Source: Firmicutes bacterium UBA3914
GTDB lineage: Bacteria > Bacillota > Limnochordia > Darwinibacteriales > Darwinibacteriaceae
DNA length: 7,671 bases
Direction: 5' to 3'
Assembly (NCBI GenBank): GCA_002391385.1
Contig: DGEY01000029.1
Span: 16,767 to 24,437 of the forward strand
Under the pieces are notes generated by a model. It was not told where the DNA came from. It was given only the letters and a program-made list of their open reading frames with translations, and did no database searches. A program made the position numbers and the translations under genes. Below are positions 1 to 4,588 of this stretch, piece by piece. Numbering within the stretch: the first letter of the stretch is position 1; every line of letters starts with the position of its first letter.

Positions 1-82
1 CAGGCCCGCATCCGCTTCGCCCAAGGTACGAAAACTTATTTTCCCGCGCGTATAATTTCCCCCATCCCGCTCCAAACTACAA

Positions 83-179
83 GCGAGGGTGAGGACCCAG
101 CTCAGCGAACCAAAGGGAGACGGCTGAACCGTAGACTGGAAAGCGGAAAATTCGGCTAAGCCCTCGCGTCCCCCTTTGG
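83..179 (-). ncRNA. unidentified structured RNA with pseudoknot-type pairing (possible leader or riboswitch)
   Basis: On the minus strand, positions 179-168 (CCAAAGGGGGAC) are complementary to 121-110 over 12 positions with one U-G pair. Positions 167-161 (GCGAGGG) pair perfectly with 89-83. Positions 160-151 pair with 109-101 through 9 pairs, with one U-G pair and one bulged C at 154. The order of these arms is non-nested, as in a pseudoknot. The strand call rests on the two imperfect pairs (118/171 and 103/158): they are G-U in minus-strand RNA but A-C mismatches in plus-strand RNA. The first two helices can stack as an H-type pseudoknot with loops of about 39 and 20 nt. Forming all three at once would be sterically tight, so the 160-151/109-101 helix may be an alternative state. 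I do not recognise a known riboswitch or ribozyme consensus. It lies between the pyrP terminator and the window edge and could be the leader of a gene further left. Confidence 0.5.
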
Positions 180-257
180 CTGACCAACCACAACCACAAT
201 GAAACGCTAGTATTGGACCACCGCTGGGCAAGTCCGCGGCCCCGTTTTCCCGGTTTA
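180..257. other. intergenic stretch, no identified feature
   Basis: This lies between the pyrP terminator and the structured RNA. There is no convincing coding frame and no well-spaced promoter. On the minus strand a TTGCCC-like element and an AATACT-like element occur, but their spacing (about 11-13 nt) is too short for a normal sigma-A promoter. A small inverted repeat (CCGC/GCGG) lies near 221-239. Together with 1-179 this makes about 257 bases without a supported gene. Confidence 0.4.
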
Positions 258-289
258 CGCGAAAAAGAGGAGCAGCTCTGCTCCTCTTT
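258..289 (-). terminator. intrinsic terminator after pyrP
   Basis: A perfect 12-bp inverted repeat pairs 264-275 with 278-289 (arms AAAGAGGAGCAG and CTGCTCCTCTTT), separated by two bases. On the minus strand the hairpin is followed by a run of five T (266-262). It starts 13 nt after the pyrP stop codon, so it ends the pyrR-pyrP transcript. The arm ends in A/T pairs, and on the plus strand a broken T-rich stretch follows, so weak bidirectional activity is possible. Confidence 0.88.
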
Positions 290-302
290 GCCTTTTCCAG
301 CC

Positions 303-1544
303 TCAGTTTTTCGCTCCGCTGGTTCCGTTCTTGGGCAGGACCAGGTTGAGGATGATACCCACCACTGCAGCCAGGGCCATGCCGTGCAGTTTGACCTCGC
401 CCAAGCCCAGCTGAGCTCCGCCGATACCCAGCACCAAAATGACGGAAGAGATGATCAGATTACGCTTGTCGCCGTAGTCAATACCCGCTTCCACCAGGGT
501 TCTCATGCCCGAAGCGGCAATCACGCCAAACAGGACCACTGATACTCCGCCCATGACGGCAGAGGGAATGGTGGAAATTAGGGCACCGAACTTCTGGATG
601 AAGGACATGGCCACAGCCAGCCCCGCCGCGACAGCGATAACCGAAACCTGGTGCACACCTGTGATGGCCAGAACGCCCACATTCTCCCCGTAGGTGGTGT
701 TGGGCGGGCCGCCCACCAAGCCAGCCCAGGTTGTAGCTAACCCATCTCCCAGAAGGGTGCGGTGCAGACCCGGGTCTTTGTAGAACTGTTTACCGGTGAT
801 CCTACTCAGTACCAGCACATCGCCTAGGTGCTCGGTAATGGTCACCAACGACACGGGCAGGACCATGGCGATGGCCGCCCAGTTGAACTTGGGCACCATG
901 AACTTGGGCAGGCCGATCCAGGCCGCTTCCACCACGGGGCTGAAATCCACCACGCCGTTGAGCAGGGCAAAGATGTAGCCAGCGATGATGCCGATGAGGA
1001 TGGGAACCACAGCGAAAAAGCCTTTGAAGAACATGGTACCCAGCACCGTCACGATGATAGTGAAAAGAGCAACGCGTACATCAGGATTGGCCAGAGACCC
1101 GCCGCCGGTAAGGCCCGCCATCTCCACCGCAGTGCCCGCCAGACCAAGACCGATCACCATGATCACTGAGCCGATAACAACTGGAGGCAGCACCCTATCA
1201 ATCCAATCCGTCCCGATGCGGGCTACAAGTAGGGCCACCACTGCGTACACCAATCCCACTGCCACTCCCCCGCCCAGGGCGTATTGGGGGCCCCAGATGG
1301 AAGCGATGCTGATGATGGGCGCGATAAAGGCAAAGGATGAGCCTAAGTAGGCCGGTACTTTGCCCTGGGTAATGAGGATGAATAGCAGTGTACCGCTGCC
1401 GGAGGTAAATAACGCCACAGCCGGATCAAAACCTGTCAACAGGGGAACCAGAACTGTAGCGCCAAACATGGCGAACAAATGCTGAAAGCCTAGGGCCAGA
1501 TGCTGCCCCACACCCAACTGCCGCTGCCCAACTACCGTTTTCAT
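303..1544 (-). CDS. pyrP: uracil permease (uracil:proton symporter, NCS2 family)
   Basis: This 413-residue inner-membrane transporter imports uracil, which uracil phosphoribosyltransferase turns into UMP. It is hydrophobic throughout with many membrane segments, and its length is close to E. coli UraA and B. subtilis PyrP (about 430). Family marks include QHLFAMFGATVLVP at 21-34, GSSFAFIAP at 68-76, ITEHLGD at 236-242 and TYGENVG at 284-290. Glu238 and Glu287 correspond to the uracil- and proton-coupling glutamates of UraA (Glu241, Glu290). The start is an ATG with GGAGGAG at 1553-1559, spaced 8 nt. It is 44 nt downstream of pyrR, with a PyrR-binding hairpin in the gap, and a terminator follows. 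Together with the pyrR linkage, this supports pyrimidine control. The ortholog is called uraA in enterobacteria and pyrP in Bacillus. Confidence 0.96.
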   Translation of the reverse strand: MKTVVGQRQLGVGQHLALGFQHLFAMFGATVLVPLLTGFDPAVALFTSGSGTLLFILITQGKVPAYLGSSFAFIAPIISIASIWGPQYALGGGVAVGLVYAVVALLVARIGTDWIDRVLPPVVIGSVIMVIGLGLAGTAVEMAGLTGGGSLANPDVRVALFTIIVTVLGTMFFKGFFAVVPILIGIIAGYIFALLNGVVDFSPVVEAAWIGLPKFMVPKFNWAAIAMVLPVSLVTITEHLGDVLVLSRITGKQFYKDPGLHRTLLGDGLATTWAGLVGGPPNTTYGENVGVLAITGVHQVSVIAVAAGLAVAMSFIQKFGALISTIPSAVMGGVSVVLFGVIAASGMRTLVEAGIDYGDKRNLIISSVILVLGIGGAQLGLGEVKLHGMALAAVVGIILNLVLPKNGTSGAKN

Positions 1545-1556
1545 TAGTTAAACTCC

Positions 1557-1588
1557 TCCTTTTAAGTCTCACTGGACTTGCTTAAAGG
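1557..1588 (-). promoter_or_regulatory. PyrR-binding hairpin overlapping the pyrP Shine-Dalgarno
   Basis: On the minus strand, 1578-1565 reads AGTCCAGTGAGACT. It matches the PyrR consensus as I recall it (ARUCCNGNGAGGYU) at 13 of 14 positions. The one difference keeps pairing by turning a U-G into a U-A pair. The upper stem is AGTC/GACT around a six-base loop CAGTGA. The lower stem pairs CCTTT at 1588-1584 with AAAAGG at 1563-1558, with a one-base offset. The last bases of the lower stem are part of the pyrP Shine-Dalgarno sequence (GGAGGAG, 1553-1559). There is no terminator hairpin in this 44-nt gap, so translational repression by PyrR-UMP is more likely than attenuation. Confidence 0.8.
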
Positions 1589-2131
1589 TTAGTCTCTCTC
1601 CAAAATCAGCACACGTTCATCTTGATCCGTTTCCCTGAGCCGCACCGCGATCACTTCCTTAGCGGAGGTGGGCACGTTCTTGCCCACATAGTCGGCCCTG
1701 ATGGGCAACTCTCGGTGGCCCCGGTCAACCAAGACCGCCAGCTGCACCCTGGCCGGACGGCCCAGGTCCATGATGGCATCCAGGGCTGCCCGGGCAGTCC
1801 TGCCGGTAAACAGCACATCATCCACCAGCACCACAGTCCTGCCCTCCACGCTCACCGGCATGGAAGTGTGGCTGACGATGGGCTGTTCCGCCACGGAGCT
1901 GAGGTCATCGCGGTAAAGGGTGATATCCAAAACGCCTACCGGCACTTGTACGCCCTCAATCCGCTCAATCACCTTGGCCAGCCGCTGGGCCAGGGGAACC
2001 CCTCTGGTGCGGATGCCCACCAAAAGCACTCCGTCGGTGCCGCGATTGCGCTCCACAATTTCGTGGCCGATCCTGGTTAAGGCCCGCCTGATTTGTTCCC
2101 CGTCGAGAATCTGGGCTTTTTCCCGGAGAAT
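1589..2131 (-). CDS. pyrR: bifunctional pyrimidine regulatory protein / uracil phosphoribosyltransferase PyrR
   Basis: PyrR binds pyr mRNA hairpins when UMP or UTP is present and lowers expression of the genes downstream; it also has uracil phosphoribosyltransferase activity. It closely resembles B. subtilis PyrR: KAQILDGEQIRRALTRIGHE near the N-terminus, DITLYRDDLS, the PRPP-binding loop VVLVDDVLFTGRTARA, and VDRGHRELPIRADYVGKN. Start choice: homologs begin within a residue or two of the REKAQILDG segment. The only good ribosome binding site, GGGGAGG at 2145-2139, lies 7 nt before an in-frame ATT at 2131-2129, giving 180 residues (usual 178-181). The first in-frame GTG upstream (2170) would give 193 residues but lies in the loop of the attenuator terminator, before that ribosome binding site. 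I therefore prefer the AUU start. It follows ylyB by 150 nt, which holds the attenuator, and precedes pyrP by 44 nt. Confidence 0.95.
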   Translation of the reverse strand: MLREKAQILDGEQIRRALTRIGHEIVERNRGTDGVLLVGIRTRGVPLAQRLAKVIERIEGVQVPVGVLDITLYRDDLSSVAEQPIVSHTSMPVSVEGRTVVLVDDVLFTGRTARAALDAIMDLGRPARVQLAVLVDRGHRELPIRADYVGKNVPTSAKEVIAVRLRETDQDERVLILERD

Positions 2132-2138
2132 ACTCTCA

Positions 2139-2145
2139 CCTCCCC
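2139..2145 (-). promoter_or_regulatory. ribosome binding site that sets the pyrR start
   Basis: GGGGAGG on the minus strand sits 7 nt before an in-frame ATT codon and lies directly after the T-run of the pyr attenuator. No ATG, GTG or TTG occurs in frame at a usable distance downstream. An ATG inside the site (2147-2145) opens only a three-codon frame. The bases around the ATT can form a small GAGA/TCTC hairpin (2137-2134 with 2129-2126). Confidence 0.75.
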
Positions 2146-2147
2146 AT

Positions 2148-2191
2148 AAAAAAATGCTGCTTCCACGCACAGTCCGCGGGCAAGAAGCAGC
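2148..2191 (-). terminator. attenuator terminator upstream of pyrR
   Basis: On the minus strand, GCTGCTTC (2191-2184) pairs with GAAGCAGC (2163-2156) and is followed by A and seven T (2154-2148). It lies in the ylyB-pyrR gap. An alternative antiterminator would use part of the terminator's 5' arm: GGCAAGGAAG (2215-2206) with CTTCTTGCC (2187-2179), nested inside GCACAG (2228-2223) with CTGTGC (2172-2167). This is the usual arrangement of PyrR attenuators, where protein binding upstream blocks the antiterminator. Confidence 0.92.
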
Positions 2192-2208
2192 CTACTTCCG
2201 TATCCCTT

Positions 2209-2237
2209 CCTTGCCAGCCTCTCTGTGCTCGCTTAAA
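2209..2237 (-). promoter_or_regulatory. PyrR-binding site (anti-antiterminator) of the pyr attenuator
   Basis: The minus-strand segment 2229-2216 reads AGCACAGAGAGGCT, 12 of 14 against the recalled PyrR consensus, with the hallmark loop CAGAGA followed by GG. A lower stem TCCTT/AAGGA encloses it (the 5' arm just beyond 2237, the 3' arm at about 2212-2208). The 3' half of the element (GGCAAGG) is also the 5' arm of the antiterminator, so binding of PyrR-UMP should favour the terminator and cut pyrR-pyrP transcription when pyrimidines are plentiful. The upper closing pair is A-G rather than C-G, so affinity may be lower than at the second site. Confidence 0.82.
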
Positions 2238-2281
2238 GGAACTAAGCTTTTTCTCCACTCTACACCAAGAAACAGGGCTTG

Positions 2282-3202
2282 TCAATCAATTTGTCGCGCC
2301 TTGGCCACAATCTCCCAAAACTCGGGTCCCGGGTCCGAGCTGAACTCCAGAAGCTGGCCGTCGGGGTGCTGAAAGGCCAGGTAGCAGGCATGGAGCAATT
2401 GGCTCGTGGCACCCAAGTTGCCTGATTTGTAACCATAGACCGGATCCCCCACGATGGGATGGTGGATGCTGGCTAGATGCACCCGGATCTGGTGCGTACG
2501 CCCGGTGATCAGCTCCAATCTCAGCAGAGTGTATTTCCTAAACCGCTCCTGGACAGTGAACACCGTCTGGGCCGGGCGGCCCGTTTCCACCACCGCCATT
2601 TTCTTGCGGTTTTTCGGATGGCGCCCAATGGGCTTGTCGATCAGGCCTTCATCCTCCCGCACCGCGCCGTGGACCAAAGCCAGGTAGTGCTTGTCCATCA
2701 AACGGTTCTTGAGCAGGTGGGCCAGGTGGGCGTGGCAGCGGTCTGTCTTGGCCACCACCAAAAGCCCGCTGGTGTCTTTGTCCAGCCTATGCACTAGGCC
2801 CGGCCGTTCGGGACCGCCCCCTTCCGCCAGATCAGCAAAGTGGTAGAGCAGAGCGTGGACCAGCGTCTCGCTGACATTGCCCGCGCCGGGATGCACCACT
2901 AGACCCTTGGGCTTGTTGATCACCGCGAGTTCCTCATCTTCATAGATGATCTCCAGGGGTATCGGCTGCGGCTCCAAACTGGGCTCCGGCTCCATTGGTA
3001 GGGTTACCCGGATCTCATCGCCCGCGCGGAGTTTGTAGCCCGCCTTCACCAATGCTTCATTCACCAGCACCAGCCCGTCGTCGATCAAACGCTTCACCTG
3101 GGAGCGGCTGAGCTCCAGGCGCTCACTGAGGTACACATCCAAACGGCCGCCCGAGTCTTCAGTTACGGTCAACACGCGCCTTTCAGCGGGTTTGGGGGTC
3201 AT
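2282..3202 (-). CDS. ylyB: RluA-family 23S rRNA pseudouridine synthase (YlyB/RluD-like)
   Basis: This 306-residue enzyme converts selected uridines in RNA to pseudouridine; the likely target is 23S rRNA, by analogy with RluD. Residues about 17-75 form an S4 RNA-binding domain (RLDVYLSERLELSRSQVKRL). The catalytic domain follows, with the RluA motif HRLDKDTSGLLVVAK, whose Asp141 is the expected catalytic residue, and a C-terminal RTHQIRVH motif at 235-242. The start is ATG at 3202 with GGGAGG about 9 nt upstream; it overlaps the end of lspA by 20 nt, which suggests translational coupling. It sits where B. subtilis has ylyB, between lspA and pyrR. The exact rRNA position modified cannot be read from the sequence. 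Length and domain order are normal for the family. Confidence 0.95.
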   Translation of the reverse strand: MTPKPAERRVLTVTEDSGGRLDVYLSERLELSRSQVKRLIDDGLVLVNEALVKAGYKLRAGDEIRVTLPMEPEPSLEPQPIPLEIIYEDEELAVINKPKGLVVHPGAGNVSETLVHALLYHFADLAEGGGPERPGLVHRLDKDTSGLLVVAKTDRCHAHLAHLLKNRLMDKHYLALVHGAVREDEGLIDKPIGRHPKNRKKMAVVETGRPAQTVFTVQERFRKYTLLRLELITGRTHQIRVHLASIHHPIVGDPVYGYKSGNLGATSQLLHACYLAFQHPDGQLLEFSSDPGPEFWEIVAKARQID

Positions 3203-3623
3203 GAACCAAAACCTCCCAAAACAGCAGGGCTACACCCAGCACAATGGCCACATCGGCCACGTTGAACACGAAGATGCGGATGTCCAAAAAATCAATCACC
3301 GCTCCCCAGCGCAGCCGATCCAAGAGATTGCCCAAAGCCCCCACAACGCTGATCACCACGCCCCAGCGCACAAAGGCGCTTTTCGCTTTCAGCTTCTTCC
3401 AGTGCATCAAGACCAAGGACAGGCAGACCAGGGCAACGAGGGAAAGCACAGCCACTCTCCCCTGAAAAAGCCCGAAGGCCGCCCCCCGATTCTGCACATA
3501 GGTGAGGTAGAAGATGGGTGGAATGATGGGAATGCTTTCCCCATCGTGCATGTTGGCCATAACCAAATGTTTAGAAACTCGGTCAGCGAGCAGAATCAAG
3601 CCCGCCGCAAGTGCATAACTCAA
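3183..3623 (-). CDS. lspA: lipoprotein signal peptidase (signal peptidase II)
   Basis: This integral membrane aspartyl protease removes the signal peptide from prolipoproteins after lipid is attached to the lipobox cysteine. The 146 residues contain about four hydrophobic segments. Conserved marks are Asp14 in ADRVSK, the YVQNRGAAFGLF block at 42-53, GNLLDRL with Asp102, VIDFLDI at 109-115 and FNVADVAI with Asp124. Asp102 and Asp124 are the expected catalytic pair. The start is a TTG with GGAAGGGG 9 nt upstream; it puts Asp14 at the same position as in the B. subtilis protein, which supports this start. It lies 18 nt after the zinc-finger gene and overlaps ylyB by 20 nt. Confidence 0.96.
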   Translation of the reverse strand: MSYALAAGLILLADRVSKHLVMANMHDGESIPIIPPIFYLTYVQNRGAAFGLFQGRVAVLSLVALVCLSLVLMHWKKLKAKSAFVRWGVVISVVGALGNLLDRLRWGAVIDFLDIRIFVFNVADVAIVLGVALLFWEVLVHDPQTR

Positions 3624-3641
3624 CGGCTAAAGCCCCTTCCC

Positions 3642-4199
3642 CTATTCTCTGCCGATATTATTCTGTATCTGGGAAGGAATTCCCTGCCTGCTGCTGGAGG
3701 TGCCGAATTCAGCCACCTCTTCCCAGGCCGCATCGCGGTCAAAGGCGTAATCCAACCTCCCCCGCAAACCAGCCTCGGGGGGCCTGCGCAGCGCTTCCTC
3801 CTCCACGGGGCGCGCCGTTTGTTCCTCCGTTTCCCGCTCCTTCTTGCACTGCACGCAAAGGACAGTCCGGGGCAGGGCCAGAAGCCGCTCCTCGGGAATG
3901 GGCTGGCCGCAGCTTTGGCAGATCCCGTAACTTCCCTTGCGTATGGCCTCTTGAGCCTCGGCGACCTCCGCGAGCTGTTTGCGAGCGGCCTGGAGCAAAC
4001 CCAGGTCCTTACTGCGCTCGTACATCTGGGAGCCGTAGTCGGCGGGATGGTTGTCATAGGCGGAAAGTTCCCGATCCGCCTCATCCGCGGGTGTCTCCAG
4101 ACCCCCAGGTCCGGTGAGCCGCTCCACCACCGCCAGCAGCTCTTCCTTTTCTTGTTCCAGCAGTTTCTGCAGTTCCTGTAAACGTCCTTGGTTGATCAT
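3642..4199 (-). CDS. YteA-family sporulation-associated C4 zinc-finger protein (DksA/TraR type)
   Basis: The protein has 185 residues. The N-terminal 90 or so are charged and helical, probably coiled coil, and contain the family block YDNHPADYGSQMYERSKD at 48-65. A DksA/TraR-type zinc finger follows with Cys94, Cys97, Cys115 and Cys118 (C-x2-C-x17-C-x2-C). The C-terminal DAAWEEVAEFGTSSS matches the tail typical of YteA-like proteins. DksA proteins act through the RNA polymerase secondary channel; the role of the YteA group is not firmly known and its link to sporulation is by family association. The start is ATG with CGGAGG 8 nt upstream, inside the last codons of the preceding gene, leaving a 2-nt gap, so translation is probably coupled. 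It holds the position of B. subtilis ylyA between ileS and lspA. Confidence 0.9.
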   Translation of the reverse strand: MINQGRLQELQKLLEQEKEELLAVVERLTGPGGLETPADEADRELSAYDNHPADYGSQMYERSKDLGLLQAARKQLAEVAEAQEAIRKGSYGICQSCGQPIPEERLLALPRTVLCVQCKKERETEEQTARPVEEEALRRPPEAGLRGRLDYAFDRDAAWEEVAEFGTSSSRQGIPSQIQNNIGRE

Positions 4200-4201
4200 A
4201 C

Positions 4202-4519
4202 CTAATGCCTCCGGGCCAGTTCGTTTTGGACGATGCGGGTGATTTCGGCGATGAACTCCCCCACCACAGGCAGATTCCAGGAAGCCAGTTTACCCAATCC
4301 ATAAAGGAAGAAAGCGCCCACCACCGTAAAGCCTATGGCCAGTCCGAATCCCCGGGCGATGCCCGCCAGGAAATTGAGGTAGAGCAGGCGCCGGGGCTTG
4401 CGGTAAAGCTCGATGTACTCGGCTATGCTTGCCTTTTCCAAGGCTAGGGCCAGGTGCTCCAATCTGGTCAGGAGTGTCTGAATCAAACCTGGACTGATCC
4501 TCTCTCCCACTTCATCCAC
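4202..4519 (-). CDS. small membrane protein, DUF5665-like
   Basis: The protein has 105 residues and unknown function. Residues 1-45 form an amphipathic helical region. A block RRLLYLNFLAGIARGFGLAIG (split across about 43-63) leads into one strong membrane segment at about 55-78. A short C-terminal helix, LPVVGEFIAEITRIVQNEL, follows. This arrangement, with a positively charged block before the membrane helix and a LPVVGEFIAE tail, is what I recall for DUF5665. The start is GTG at 4519, chosen because AAGGG (4531-4527) lies 7 nt upstream; another in-frame GTG at 4510 would shorten it by three residues. It comes directly after the ileS terminator and 2 nt before the zinc-finger gene, so it is probably the first gene of the unit that includes lspA. 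I do not see a clear promoter in front of it. Confidence 0.82.
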   Translation of the reverse strand: MDEVGERISPGLIQTLLTRLEHLALALEKASIAEYIELYRKPRRLLYLNFLAGIARGFGLAIGFTVVGAFFLYGLGKLASWNLPVVGEFIAEITRIVQNELARRH

Positions 4520-4540
4520 CCTTTCGCCCTTAGAGTATGC

Positions 4541-4574
4541 AAAACCCCCATCCGTATTCCCTACGGATGGGGGT
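4541..4574 (-). terminator. intrinsic terminator after ileS
   Basis: A perfect 13-bp inverted repeat pairs 4544-4556 with 4562-4574 around a five-base loop. Its GC-rich end has five C-G pairs. On the minus strand it is followed by TTTT and then GC, so the T-run is short. It lies 14 nt after the ileS stop and 21 nt before the next gene. It should end most ileS transcripts; read-through or an unseen promoter must supply the genes downstream. Confidence 0.85.
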
Positions 4575-4588
4575 CAACATACAGCCTG

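Noticed and set aside
70..73. HIGT instead of HIGH in the IleRS signature (these numbers are residue positions of the ileS product, coding near 7151-7162)
   Set aside because: To my knowledge Thr at the fourth signature position occurs in other clostridial IleRS proteins, and the rest of the active site is intact, so I do not treat it as a defect.
1..75. Minus-strand frame from a TTG at 75 to the window edge (25 codons)
   Set aside because: The TTG has no ribosome binding site upstream and the short peptide matches no family I recognise; an overlapping ATG at 65-63 gives only nine codons before a stop. A gene may begin further left, outside the window.
1..158. Plus-strand frame open from the window edge to a TAA at 156-158, with a TATAAT at 51-56
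   Set aside because: The translation resembles nothing I know, it crosses the structured RNA, and the TATAAT has no -35 box at the right distance. It cannot be excluded as the tail of a plus-strand gene, but I cannot support it.
3192..4181. Long plus-strand open frame of 329 codons, and another at 4631-5695
   Set aside because: Both lie opposite well-supported minus-strand genes, are rich in His/Gln/Pro and Gly from complementing GC-rich codons, and show no family motif. They are antisense shadows.
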